Below are positions 51,505-60,192 of a DNA stretch of 64,000 bases, piece by piece (position 1 is the first letter of the stretch; each line of letters begins with the position of its first letter). The DNA is from Stigonema sp964246695 (lineage in GTDB: Bacteria > Cyanobacteriota > Cyanobacteriia > Cyanobacteriales > Nostocaceae), in contig CAXTSI010000002.1 in assembly GCA_964246695.1 (NCBI GenBank), positions 3,782 through 67,781 on the forward strand, given 5' to 3'. The notes under the pieces were generated by a model. The model was not told where the DNA came from and made no database searches. It saw only the letters and a list, made by a program, of their open reading frames with translations. Both the position numbers and the translations under genes were made by a program.

Positions 51505-52749
51505 ATGACATCTATGAAGAATTTATCATTACCTGTAAGCGAAATCAAAAGATTTTCAGTAAGAACCGCAGTTGCTGTTGGCTTAAGCTTACTCAGTATG
51601 GGTGAGGCGAGTGCTTATACCTTCACTAAAGTCGCTGACACTACTAGCGGCTATAGTTCCTTCGTGAATACCCCTCCTGCTATTAATAATCAAGGAACTG
51701 TAGTCTTTTTTGCTAACTTAGATGCGGGAAGACAAGGTGTTTTCACTGGCAACGGCACCACAACAACTACGATTGCTGATACCAGTAGTCTTTTTCGCTC
51801 ATTTTCTTCTTATCCTTCCATAAACGATCGCGGAACTGTAGCATTTGCTGCATCATTAAATGATGGAAATGATGGAGAAATTCCGTCGAGTGTGGGGATT
51901 TTCACTGGTGACGGAACAACAGTTAACACGATTACCACCGTTCGTCCCAAAAGCTTTAATTCTAAGTACGATTATATTACCCTTGATTTTCCGTCTATCA
52001 ATAACGCAGGCGCCTTAGCTTTCAGACAAAAAACCAACTATACCAACAGTATTCTCACAAAGAATGGAACAACTCTCGACGACGTAGTGCTCGGTCAAGA
52101 ACTCATACAGCCTCTCATGAACAATGTCGGAACAGTCACTTACATACATGATAACACTGTAGGAAACGCGGAGAGTACAATTGTCGCGAACGATGGAACA
52201 AACAAGAGTGTCATTGCTGACACTACTGGTATCCCCCGGCTGTCCAATTTTATGAGGATCGGATCTACCGAGGGAGGTTTCTCGGAGAATAATAAAGGCA
52301 ATGTAGCTTTTTACACTGTGACTTACGATGCAACGGGAGCTGGAGTAGGTAACGCGATTTTGAAGAGCAATGGAACCACAAGAACTACTATTGCTGACAT
52401 CAGCGGTCCCTTTAGCAGTCTGTCTACCCCCTCAATAAACGATCTAGGAATCGTGGTCTTTTTGGCAAGCCTGAATCAGGGGGGTCAAGGTATCTTTACT
52501 GGACCCGATTCAGTACGTGATAAGGTCATCGCCACTGGTGATTCCCTGTCTGGTTCGACAGTCACAAGCCTTACTTTTGGTCGTGGTTCAAAGGGACTGA
52601 ATAATTCCGGTCAAGTTGCATTTCTTGCTCAACTTGCTAATGGCACCAGCGGCATCTTCCGTGCCGACCCGGATAGTCTTACTTCTAAAAAGCTGTATCA
52701 CCACAACTTCCATCACCACTTTCCAAAGCTTGCAACAAGTAGCAGATAG
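51505..52749 (+). CDS. Exported NxxGxxAF tandem-repeat protein
   Basis: 414 residues. N-terminal signal (RTAVAVGLSLLSMGEASA). The mature part is built of about seven 45-55 residue repeats, each with a motif like INNQGTVVFFANLDAGRQGV or INDRGTVAFAASL followed by GIFTGDGT and TTIADT, the choice-of-anchor NxxGxxAF repeat architecture, probably a beta-propeller. The C-terminal end (KLYHHNFHHHFPKLATSS) is not a usual PEP-CTERM anchor and may have been altered. TTGGAG lies about 10 bases upstream of the ATG. Surface or exopolysaccharide-associated role is inferred only. Confidence 0.75.
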   Translation: MTSMKNLSLPVSEIKRFSVRTAVAVGLSLLSMGEASAYTFTKVADTTSGYSSFVNTPPAINNQGTVVFFANLDAGRQGVFTGNGTTTTTIADTSSLFRSFSSYPSINDRGTVAFAASLNDGNDGEIPSSVGIFTGDGTTVNTITTVRPKSFNSKYDYITLDFPSINNAGALAFRQKTNYTNSILTKNGTTLDDVVLGQELIQPLMNNVGTVTYIHDNTVGNAESTIVANDGTNKSVIADTTGIPRLSNFMRIGSTEGGFSENNKGNVAFYTVTYDATGAGVGNAILKSNGTTRTTIADISGPFSSLSTPSINDLGIVVFLASLNQGGQGIFTGPDSVRDKVIATGDSLSGSTVTSLTFGRGSKGLNNSGQVAFLAQLANGTSGIFRADPDSLTSKKLYHHNFHHHFPKLATSSR

Positions 52750-52774
52750 CTGTTATAATTCGTAATTCGTAAAT

Positions 52775-52889
52775 GGGCGTTGCTTTCAATTTGTATGAAT
52801 CCGGATGTAGAGACGTAGCACTTCTACGTCTCTACAATGATTTTGGTCCGCACGTAAAATCATTTTCATACATGGAATCAGCAACGCCC
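52775..52889. mobile_element. Small inverted-repeat element (GGGCGTTGCT family), TSD GTAAAT
   Basis: 115 bp with ends GGGCGTTGCT (52775-52784) and AGCAACGCCC (52880-52889); imperfect pairing continues to ATGAA/TTCAT. Flanked by GTAAAT at 52769-52774 and 52890-52895. The centre is a GTAGAGACGTAG/CTACGTCTCTAC palindrome. Lies in the MFS gene leader. Confidence 0.75.
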
Positions 52890-52949
52890 GTAAATTATTA
52901 CCATAATGACGAATTCCGAATTATACTGTGTAGCAAGCAACAGGAGAAT

Positions 52950-54140
52950 GTGGATAAGTTGAAGCCGGATGGAGTTGGTAAGACACGAGTCTCATTAGGA
53001 GTGTTGGGTGCAGCTGCCTTTATGGTAATTGCTGATGCGCGGGTGATTGACCCGCTGCTTCACATCATTGCTGACGAGTTTAAAACCGGAGTTGGAAGTG
53101 CGGCGGTGATTGTCTCGGCATACACAATTCCCTACGGGCTGTTCCAATTAGTTTATGGTCCACTGGGCGATCGCATTGGAAAACTCAAAGTGATGACGGT
53201 TGCAATGGGAGCATTTGCAGTTGGGACAGCAGTTTGTGCGATCGTGCCAAATATTGCCCTACTTACCTTACTGCGGTTTCTGACGGGTATGGTTGCAGCT
53301 GCTATCATCCCGCTCTCACTAGCTTACATCGGCGACAACTTTCCTTACGAAGAACGTCAAGCGGCAATCGGACGTTATGTGGGTGCGCTCGTATTGGGTC
53401 AGATCCTTGGCGGCAGTTTAGGTGGTATTTTTGGAGAATATATTAGCTGGCGTGATATCTTTTTACTATTTGGGATCGTTTCTCTTGGCATTGCGGTGAT
53501 GATGTGGCGTGCCATCCGCAACGTACCAGATAGACATCGTTCTCAAGGTCCGGTGGGTTTGGTAACGTTTCAGCCTTACTATGAACTCATGACCCAACCC
53601 GCTGCCCGTACTATCATTGTGGCGGTGTTTATTGAAGGCTTTTGCCTATTCGGGGGATTCTCTTACATCGGTGCATTTCTTCGCGACCGATATCACCTAT
53701 CCTACATTGCGATTGGGTTTATGCTCAGTGGTTTTGGGTTTGGTGGGCTGATTTACAGTCGTTCTGTGAAGTGGCTAGTCAGCAGACTTGGTGAGAACGG
53801 TTTGATTGGGGTCGGAGGATGGTTAATGTGCGCTGGGTACTCGTCGATCGCAGTGTTCCAGAACTGGATACTGTTTATCCCCTTAAGTATTATGATGGGA
53901 TTGGGCTTCTATATGATGCATAGTACGCTTCAAACGCGAGCGACGGAACTAGCACCTGAGGCACGCGGTACAGCAGTTGCGCTGTTCGTGTTCAACCTGT
54001 TTATTGGACAGGGACTCGGTACAGCAGTATTTGGTAGAGTTGTGGATAGTTCCGGCTACATTCCTTGTTTTGTTGTGGCTGGTGTGGCGATCGCCCTGCT
54101 TTCTGTTTGGCTGGTGAACCAGAACTCCCGTGTTGGGTGA
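52950..54140 (+). CDS. MFS transporter
   Basis: About 396 residues from GTG 52950, chosen because CAGGAG lies just upstream; an open frame extends back to 52773 but that part is repeat DNA. Twelve membrane helices. Helix 2-3 loop motif YGPLGDRIGKLKVMTV is the MFS signature, and MIGLRFLTGM-like sequence (LLRFLTGMVAAAIIPLSLAY) follows. Resembles drug/metabolite exporters of the DHA group. Substrate unknown. Confidence 0.87.
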   Translation: MDKLKPDGVGKTRVSLGVLGAAAFMVIADARVIDPLLHIIADEFKTGVGSAAVIVSAYTIPYGLFQLVYGPLGDRIGKLKVMTVAMGAFAVGTAVCAIVPNIALLTLLRFLTGMVAAAIIPLSLAYIGDNFPYEERQAAIGRYVGALVLGQILGGSLGGIFGEYISWRDIFLLFGIVSLGIAVMMWRAIRNVPDRHRSQGPVGLVTFQPYYELMTQPAARTIIVAVFIEGFCLFGGFSYIGAFLRDRYHLSYIAIGFMLSGFGFGGLIYSRSVKWLVSRLGENGLIGVGGWLMCAGYSSIAVFQNWILFIPLSIMMGLGFYMMHSTLQTRATELAPEARGTAVALFVFNLFIGQGLGTAVFGRVVDSSGYIPCFVVAGVAIALLSVWLVNQNSRVG

Positions 54141-54276
54141 TCGTTTCAAATAACGTATGCAAATGAAGTTGATAGGTTTGCCCTAGACATCAAAGCGGAA
54201 CTATAAAAACTCGATAAGAAGTAGAATAGCCTGAGAAAATGTGTTCTGATAGTTGGTAGCAGCAAAATCAAAAAGG

Positions 54277-54960
54277 ATGAATGGCAAGTTAATTGTATTT
54301 GAAGGGGTGGAAGGTTGCGGCAAAACAAGCCTGATACAGCTTTGTTGTGAATGGCTGCGTAGAGACTTTGCATGTAAAGTCTCTACATCTGTAGTCGTGA
54401 CTCGTGAACCTGGGGGAACAGACTTAGGCTTGCATCTGCGGCGCTTGTTGCTAGAATTCGGGGAACACCCAATTGCTGACATGACGGAATTACTTTTATA
54501 TGCTGCTGACCGATCGCAACACGTAGAACAAGAACTTAAGCCTAATTTGGCAAAGGGGGCAATTATTTTATGCGATCGCTACACTGACTCTACCATCGCT
54601 TACCAAGGTTATGGTCGCGGATTAGACATCAATTTAATTAATCAGCTAAACGCTATTGCTACGTCCGGTTTACAAAGCGACCTGACTTTGTGGTTAGATG
54701 TTGATGTTGAGGTGGGACTTGCTCGTAAAAGGGGAGCTTCTCCTAACGGAGACGCTTCGCGAACGCGAACAGTCATAGCTGACCGCATCGAAAAAGAGCA
54801 GATCGCTTTTCATCGCCGGGTACAGCAAGGATATATAGAGTTAGCTGCATCCCATCCGCATCGAATTGTACGCATAGATGCTAGCTTGGAGAAAGAAGCG
54901 GTCCTTGAACAGATTCGCTTAATTTTGAGCGATCGGCTTGAAGCTTGGGGGTCGGTATGA
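54277..54960 (+). CDS. tmk: Thymidylate kinase
   Basis: About 227 residues. P-loop FEGVEGCGKTS, VTREPGGTDLG (DRX-type), LLYAADRSQHVEQ, and the LID region CDRYTDSTIAYQGYGR. It phosphorylates dTMP to dTDP. Start ATG 54277 (MNGKLIVFEG). Two palindromic repeats lie in frame inside it: 54359-54386 codes for the CVE-loop residues around RDFACKVST, and 54736-54765 adds ASPNGDASRTR in the region where relatives have a short KRGExxxxDRIE link. Both sit in surface loops, so the enzyme is probably still active. Confidence 0.92.
   Translation: MNGKLIVFEGVEGCGKTSLIQLCCEWLRRDFACKVSTSVVVTREPGGTDLGLHLRRLLLEFGEHPIADMTELLLYAADRSQHVEQELKPNLAKGAIILCDRYTDSTIAYQGYGRGLDINLINQLNAIATSGLQSDLTLWLDVDVEVGLARKRGASPNGDASRTRTVIADRIEKEQIAFHRRVQQGYIELAASHPHRIVRIDASLEKEAVLEQIRLILSDRLEAWGSV
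54359..54386. repeat. Palindromic repeat in frame within tmk (first)
   Basis: GTAGAGACTTT GCATGT AAAGTCTCTAC, a perfect 11-base inverted repeat. The same style of GTAGAGAC palindrome forms the centre of the elements at 29519-29631 and 52775-52889. Confidence 0.75.
54736..54765. repeat. GC-rich repeat in frame within tmk (second)
   Basis: GCTTCTCCTAACGGAGACGC followed by TTCGCGAACG, a sequence of the dispersed type seen as intergenic filler near 18715-18775. In frame, adding about ten residues. Confidence 0.65.
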
Positions 54961-55122
54961 ATTTTTCCCCCCTTCCCTACGAGGGAAGGGGGGCGGGAGT
55001 GGCTTCAACAGCCCAACTAACTGTTAAGTGTATTCCAACTAAAAAAGTGCTCGGTTTTTCTTGTGGTGGCTCATTTTTTAGATAGATAACGCCCTAGAGA
55101 CAGCGATCGCATTTTGGATAAA

Positions 55123-55323
55123 TTATGCCCTTTCATCAGTACTACTTCCCTTGCTCTTAACAGATTTCCACCACTCGCCGAGGGGACTAGAATCAGCTAC
55201 TACGCGGTAGTACTCAATTTCTTCTCTTGGGGTAAGGTTTTGAATGTCCGCTGCTATTTTTTCCTGGACTTGCTCTTTAAACTTTAAGCAGTCAAAATCT
55301 TTCTTAAATTTTGTTTGATTCAT
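55123..55323 (-). CDS. Small hypothetical protein, putative partner of the PIN toxin
   Basis: 66 residues, charged and helical (KFKEQVQEKIAADIQNLTPR, then EEIEYYRVVADSSPLGEWW). Its ATG lies inside the end of the PIN gene, a 20-base overlap, so the two are translationally coupled. This fits a toxin-antitoxin pair with the toxin first. Family not assigned. Confidence 0.7.
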   Translation of the reverse strand: MNQTKFKKDFDCLKFKEQVQEKIAADIQNLTPREEIEYYRVVADSSPLGEWWKSVKSKGSSTDERA

Positions 55324-55777
55324 CGAAAGAAACCTCCTTGGGTGAAATAATTGTTAAAATTCCGTAACCATTGAGCAAGTTGATTTGATTGTATGCTTTC
55401 ATCTTATCAAGTCTAACAATGTGTTTAAAATTCCATAACACTATAGCATCGGCTCTAGCTACGGTAGCAGCTGCTACATGAGTGGCATCATTGATAGACT
55501 TAGATGTGACAACACCTGCGGTCAGGTAGGCATTTCGGAGAGTAATGATTTCCTCTGTTAATGGAACATTTTCAATAGCATCATTAGAAATCAATGTTAA
55601 TATATTGCGAACGTCAAGTGGAGCATTTGCTAATTCATCAAGAATTAAGTTACTCAAAAGCATAATCACTTTATTATTGCGTATTGCCTCTATCAACTGT
55701 TGTGATTCTGCGGCAAACTCAACGTCTAAGCAACCTCCTATGACTGAAGTGTCAACGTATATTCTTAAAGGCTTCAT
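55304..55777 (-). CDS. PIN-domain protein, putative RNase toxin
   Basis: 157 residues. First Asp in RIYVDTSVIGG, Glu in NLILDELANAP, and the acidic pair in KSINDATHVAAATVARADAI with the following LWNFKHIV motif in place of TRNxxDF. These are the PIN catalytic positions. It lies on the opposite strand between tmk and holB, which normally neighbour each other in cyanobacteria. Confidence 0.85.
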   Translation of the reverse strand: MKPLRIYVDTSVIGGCLDVEFAAESQQLIEAIRNNKVIMLLSNLILDELANAPLDVRNILTLISNDAIENVPLTEEIITLRNAYLTAGVVTSKSINDATHVAAATVARADAIVLWNFKHIVRLDKMKAYNQINLLNGYGILTIISPKEVSFDESNKI

Positions 55778-55945
55778 CTGATAATTTCTCCGGCTTTTCT
55801 TTTGAAAAAAATTTCTGGACAGTAATCTGGAAGTAGCACGATCTGATACAAGTTTTAATGCGGTTGAATTTGCGACTCCGATGCTACCGAATTTGATATA
55901 ACTTCCGTATTGTTTGGATGCATAAACTTTCCCCCTTGTCTATTT

Positions 55946-56929
55946 ATGTTAACTAATAATCATTTCGCACCACTTATAGGACAACAACAAGCAGTAGATT
56001 TACTGACGCAAGCTGTCAGACAAAACCGGGTTGCTCCAGCATATCTGTTTGCCGGACCCGATGGTGTGGGACGGAGTTTAGCAGCACGGTGCTTTGTAGA
56101 AATGCTATTTGCTACACATCAAAGGGACGTCGTAGGGGCGGGGTTCCCCCGCCCATCTGGGATTCTTGACAATCGTGTGCGTCAAGGCAACCACCCCGAT
56201 TTATTATGGGTACAGCCAACCTACCTGCACCAAGGACAACGACTGACCGCAACGGAAGCAGCCGAGAAAGGACTCAAGCGCAAAGCACTGCCTGCAATTC
56301 GCCTAGAACAGATTCGGGAAATTACCGAGTTTCTGGGTCGTCTGCCGTTGGCAGCCCCAAAAAATGTGGTAGTGCTAGAACAAGCAGAAACAATGGCGGA
56401 AGCCGCAGCCAACGCCTTACTTAAGACCTTGGAAGAACCAGGACAGGCAACGCTGATTTTAATTGCGCCTTCGCCTGAATTTTTGTTGCCAACGTTGGTG
56501 TCACGCTGTCAACGGATTCCTTTTTACCGTTTAGATGCAGCCGCGATGACTCAGATACTGACGCAAACTGGCAATGAGGAAATTTTGCAGCATCCGTTCG
56601 TGTTAAGCATTGCAGCTGGCAGTCCGGGGGAGGCGATCGCATCTTACAAGCAAATGCATGCTATTCCTCCTGAACTATTACAAGCCCTGACCAAAGCACC
56701 TTCATCCTACCGCAACGCCCTAGAATTAGCCAAACAAATCGATCAAGCTATAGATACAGAAGCCCAGTTGTGGTTAGTCGATTATCTTCAGCAATTCTAC
56801 TGGCAGCAGTGGCATCAACCAAGTATAATCAATCAGCTAGAACAAGCCCGACGAGCTCTGCTTTGCTACGCCCAGCCACGCCTAGTTTGGGAATGCACAT
56901 TTTTGTCAATGTGTCAACCATCTAACTAG
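55946..56929 (+). CDS. holB: DNA polymerase III delta-prime subunit
   Basis: About 327 residues from ATG 55946 (MLTNNHFAPLIGQQQAVDLL). AAA+ clamp-loader fold: P-loop-like LFAGPDGVGRSLAARCF, VVVLEQAETMAEAAANALLK (Walker B region), LEEPGQATLILIAPSPEFLL and the SRC motif LVSRCQRIPF. The CxxC zinc cluster of bacterial delta-prime is absent, as often in cyanobacteria. An in-frame palindromic repeat (56132-56153) codes for VVGAGFPRPS between MLFATHQRD and NRVRQGNHPDLLW. Confidence 0.9.
   Translation: MLTNNHFAPLIGQQQAVDLLTQAVRQNRVAPAYLFAGPDGVGRSLAARCFVEMLFATHQRDVVGAGFPRPSGILDNRVRQGNHPDLLWVQPTYLHQGQRLTATEAAEKGLKRKALPAIRLEQIREITEFLGRLPLAAPKNVVVLEQAETMAEAAANALLKTLEEPGQATLILIAPSPEFLLPTLVSRCQRIPFYRLDAAAMTQILTQTGNEEILQHPFVLSIAAGSPGEAIASYKQMHAIPPELLQALTKAPSSYRNALELAKQIDQAIDTEAQLWLVDYLQQFYWQQWHQPSIINQLEQARRALLCYAQPRLVWECTFLSMCQPSN
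56132..56153. repeat. Palindromic repeat in frame within holB
   Basis: GTA GGGGCGGGG TT CCCCCGCCC. Same style as the intergenic palindromes at 9391 and 13406 (GTAGGGGCG...). Sits in a loop after the P-loop domain start. Confidence 0.7.
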
Positions 56930-57417
56930 CGTCTACACTAAGGTGCGCTCTTCTCCGAAGGGGAGAGGCTAACGCACCTCATGTAAACGGTGCGTTACGG
57001 CACACAGAGTAGAGACGCGAAATTTGAGCCAGCGCCGTGCGGGGGTGGAGGAGTTTGAGGCGACTGGCGTCGCGTCTCTTGAGGCATGACAAAGTTCCCA
57101 TTGGTATGAAATAGCCTACTTTTCTGATATTGTTTTCTTAACGTTAAACAATTTTGTGGAGATTAGAAAATAATCGCATACAATTTATTTTTCCCAACTC
57201 TACCTTTTGAAGGATATAGGCTGATAAACCTTGAAGATACTACAAAAAAATGTATCCTTTGTTACTTTTTATCTTAAACAAATGAGTGTGGTGTTGGCAT
57301 TTCCCCTGTCAGCGGTATGCGAATGCTCGTAGTGATGAAGCTAGTTTCCCTAAAATCATAAATGTATAAAACTTTACAATACATTCATAGACTTTATTTG
57401 ATGGAGGAAGCCGTTAA
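56930..57417. other. Intergenic region upstream of the stressosome-type cluster
   Basis: 488 bases. Two repeats: GGTGCG...CGCACC with CTCTTCTCCGAAGGGGAGAG (about 56941-56978) and AGAGACGCGA/TCGCGTCTCT (57011-57020 and 57070-57079). The rest is A/T-rich and must contain the promoter of the cluster. GGAGGAAG before 57418 is the ribosome site. Confidence 0.5.
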
Positions 57418-58284
57418 ATGAACATGAACGGCAAAAGCAAAATTCCAGAACTGTTGAAAAATTCCAAATCGGAACTTTTAGCAAACTGGCTTGAGACGCA
57501 GCAGGCTGCTGGAATCCGCAGCGATTTAATCAAAGAAAAACAACTACAGGAGGAGTGCAACGAATTTTTGGATCTGCTGAGTCAGGCGGCACAGCAGGGT
57601 AACTTGACCGACATTCAAACCTCTGAGTGGCGGTCCGTGCGAGAAATGCTAGCCACGATTTCCCGCATGCGAAGTCAAAAAGGCTTTACCCCCACTGAAA
57701 CGGCAACCTTTGTATTCTCGTTTAAGCAACCGTTATTCGCCCTTTTGCGTCAGGAATTTGCTGAAGATAGTGCTACCCTAGTGGAAGAAACTTGGTTAGC
57801 AACAACCCTGTTGGATCGGCTGGGGCTGTTGACCATTGAGAGTTATCAGAAAGCGCGGGAAGAGGTGATATTTCGGCAGCAAGAGGAGTTGATGGAACTC
57901 TCAACCCCTGTTGTTAAGCTATGGGAAGGCATTTTAGCCCTGCCGATCATCGGCACTTTGGATAGTGCCCGCACGCAAGTTGTGATGGAGTCACTGTTGC
58001 AGCGGATTGTCGAAACGGGGGCAGAAGTTGCTATCATTGATATAACTGGAGTACCAACGGTAGATACCCTCACGGCTCAACATTTACTAAAAACCATTAC
58101 AGCGGCGCGTTTAATGGGGGCAGATTGCATCATTAGCGGCATTCGCCCTCAGATTGCTCAAACCATAGTTTATCTAGGTGTCGATCTGGCAGATGTGCAG
58201 ACGAAGTCTTCCCTGGCAGATGCCTTTTTGCTGGCATTAAAGCGCACTGGGTTTGCAATCAGCCGACCGCAGACGCGATCGTAG
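57418..58284 (+). CDS. rsbR: RsbR-like stressosome protein
   Basis: 288 residues. An all-helical N-terminal sensor domain (about 1-150, RsbRD-type, beginning IPELLKNSKSELLANWLETQ) and a C-terminal STAS domain (about 160-280: PVVKLWEGILALPIIGTLDS and AIIDITGVPTVDTLTAQHLL). The Thr in GVPTVDT corresponds to the RsbT-phosphorylated site region. Forms the stressosome with RsbS and releases RsbT on stress. First gene of a six-gene unit. Confidence 0.9.
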   Translation: MNMNGKSKIPELLKNSKSELLANWLETQQAAGIRSDLIKEKQLQEECNEFLDLLSQAAQQGNLTDIQTSEWRSVREMLATISRMRSQKGFTPTETATFVFSFKQPLFALLRQEFAEDSATLVEETWLATTLLDRLGLLTIESYQKAREEVIFRQQEELMELSTPVVKLWEGILALPIIGTLDSARTQVVMESLLQRIVETGAEVAIIDITGVPTVDTLTAQHLLKTITAARLMGADCIISGIRPQIAQTIVYLGVDLADVQTKSSLADAFLLALKRTGFAISRPQTRS

Positions 58285-58301
58285 GGAGGCGCGCAGGTGT
58301 T

Positions 58302-58688
58302 ATGGAACGGATCCCAATCCTTCAGATCGGCGAGTTACTACTTGTGACGATTCAGGTAGATATGCACGATCGCTTGGCGATGACCTTACAAGAAGACCTG
58401 ACCAACCGGATTGTTGCAACCAGTGCCCACGGAGTCCTGATTGACATTTCATCTCTAGAGATTGTTGATTCTTATATCGGACGTGTTTTGGGCAACATTG
58501 CTAAAATGTCGCAGGTCCTAGATGCCCAAACTGTGGTTGTCGGGATGCAGCCAGCAGTTGCCATAACTTTGGTAGAGCTAGGTTTATCCTTAAATGGCGT
58601 TCGCACGGCATTAAATGTTGAAAAAGGTATGGCTTTGCTGCACTCAGCGTTAGGTAAAGACGCACGGTCTGGCGTCTGGGAACCATAA
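58302..58688 (+). CDS. rsbS: RsbS-like STAS-domain protein
   Basis: 128 residues, a single STAS domain: IPILQIGELLLVTIQVDMHD and VLIDISSLEIVDSYIGRVLG, where the Ser of IVDSYI is the position phosphorylated by RsbT. 17 bases after rsbR. Scaffold of the stressosome core. Confidence 0.92.
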   Translation: MERIPILQIGELLLVTIQVDMHDRLAMTLQEDLTNRIVATSAHGVLIDISSLEIVDSYIGRVLGNIAKMSQVLDAQTVVVGMQPAVAITLVELGLSLNGVRTALNVEKGMALLHSALGKDARSGVWEP

Positions 58689-58692
58689 GGGA

Positions 58693-59103
58693 ATGCAGAT
58701 AGGTATGCCGGGTCATAAAACCATGAGCATTACGAGATCGGCAGATATTGTTCTGGTGCGACAGGCGGTGCGGCAGTTAGCTGTAGATTTGAAATTTAGC
58801 CTGGTAGACCAAACTAAGATTGTCACGGCAGCGAGTGAGCTTGCCCGTAACACGCTAGATTATGGAGGTGGGGGGACGGTAACACTATTCGCCTTGGAGT
58901 CAGGTATTCGTTTGGGGCTGCAGCTGATCTTTGAAGACCAAGGACCGGGAATTCCAGATGTTGAGTTGGCGCTGAAAGACGGCTTCACTACAGGGGGTGG
59001 ATTAGGCATGGGGCTAGGCGGCGCTAAACGGTTGATGAACCAATTTGAGATTGTTTCCCATGTAGGAGTTGGCACCCGCATTACGGTTGTTAAGTGGAAG
59101 TAA
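58693..59103 (+). CDS. rsbT: RsbT-like serine kinase / switch protein
   Basis: 136 residues. GHKL ATPase: TAASELARNTLDYGGGG (N box), FEDQGPGIPD (G1) and TGGGLGMGLGGAKRLMNQFE (G2). It phosphorylates RsbR and RsbS and, once freed, activates a partner. 4 bases after rsbS. Start could also be the in-frame ATG at 58705. Confidence 0.92.
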   Translation: MQIGMPGHKTMSITRSADIVLVRQAVRQLAVDLKFSLVDQTKIVTAASELARNTLDYGGGGTVTLFALESGIRLGLQLIFEDQGPGIPDVELALKDGFTTGGGLGMGLGGAKRLMNQFEIVSHVGVGTRITVVKWK

Positions 59104-59178
59104 CTGTCGCTTTGCTGCAATTAAAAATTAAAAATTAAAAATTAAAAATTAATTATGTTTTTGCGGATGGGATGAGTG
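59104..59178. repeat. ATTAAAA tandem repeat inside the Rsb operon
   Basis: Four AATTAAAA-type units at about 59119-59152 between rsbT and the phosphatase gene; the only sizeable gap within the operon. Confidence 0.7.
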
Positions 59179-60192
59179 ATGAATAATGCTGTTGTTGTGT
59201 CCATATCAGAGTCTAGTCAGGCGGGTGAAGCGCGACGCATGGCACTGGCGCTTGCTACTCAGCTTGGCTTCAACGAAACTGAACGGGGGAAAGTTGGGAT
59301 TGTCGTGACTGAAGTTGCCAAAAATCTGGTACAACACGCTCTTAACGGTCTGCTGGTACTTCAGACGCTAGAAAAAAACAACCGGGTGGGGATTGAAATT
59401 CTCGCTTTGGATAATGGACCGGGGATGGAAAACGTCAGCATTTGCTTGCGCGATGGGTACTCTACAGCCAAAACTCTCGGCAATGGATTAGGGGCAATCA
59501 GCCGCCTATCGGGGCTGTTCGATGTTCATTCGATTGTCGGATTGGGCACTGCTATCTTGGCGCAATTGTGGGCAAACCCCTCATTTAAGCCGGATCTCAG
59601 GGATAAACTGGAGCATGGTGGGATCTGTCTGCCGATCGCGGGCGAAGCAGTATCTGGTGATGCTTGGGCAATTTCCCAATCTGCCGATCGCAGTTTACTG
59701 TTAGTGGCGGATGGGTTGGGGCATGGTCCGATGGCGGCTGACGCAGCAACAGCAGCCGTGAGGGTATTCCAAGAGAATGTCCACCGCAGCCCAAAAGAAA
59801 TTGTTGAGGCGGTTCATCAAGCATTGCGGAGTACGCGGGGTGCGGCGATGGCAATCGCAGACATCAACTTTGAACAACAATCAGTACAGTTTGTGGGGAT
59901 TGGCAACATTTCTGCCACAGTACTTTCACCCACAGGTATCTCCCGAATGGTTTCCCATAATGGCACGGTTGGGCATGAGGTTCGCAAGATTCAGGCGTTT
60001 ACCTACCCGTGGCATCCAGAGGGAATTTTGATCATGCACTCCGATGGGTTAGGCAGCCACTGGCAGTTGGATCGCTACTTGGGTTTAGCCGCCAAGCATC
60101 CCAGTATAATTGCAGGTGTGTTATACCGAGATTTTAACCGTGGTCGAGATGATGTGACAGTAGTAGTCGCTCGAGAGGATACTCAATCATGA
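59179..60192 (+). CDS. GHKL ATPase-SpoIIE/PP2C phosphatase fusion (RsbX-like)
   Basis: 337 residues. The N-terminal GHKL domain (about 5-135: VVTEVAKNLVQHALNG, LDNGPGMENV, TLGNGLGAISRLSGLF) is RsbT-like. The C-terminal PP2C-type domain (about 150-335) has the metal-binding VSGDAWAI and LLLVADGLGHG and the SDG motif in MHSDGLGSHW. It probably dephosphorylates the STAS proteins and resets the switch. A GTG three bases before the chosen ATG is an alternative. It overlaps the next gene by 4 bases. Confidence 0.88.
   Translation: MNNAVVVSISESSQAGEARRMALALATQLGFNETERGKVGIVVTEVAKNLVQHALNGLLVLQTLEKNNRVGIEILALDNGPGMENVSICLRDGYSTAKTLGNGLGAISRLSGLFDVHSIVGLGTAILAQLWANPSFKPDLRDKLEHGGICLPIAGEAVSGDAWAISQSADRSLLLVADGLGHGPMAADAATAAVRVFQENVHRSPKEIVEAVHQALRSTRGAAMAIADINFEQQSVQFVGIGNISATVLSPTGISRMVSHNGTVGHEVRKIQAFTYPWHPEGILIMHSDGLGSHWQLDRYLGLAAKHPSIIAGVLYRDFNRGRDDVTVVVAREDTQS

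Noticed and set aside
54967..54993. CCCCCCTTCCCT/AGGGAAGGGGGG hairpin after tmk as a terminator
   Set aside because: No T-run follows on either strand; it matches the C-rich repeat seen at 18341 and 45258, so it is listed only as a repeat type.
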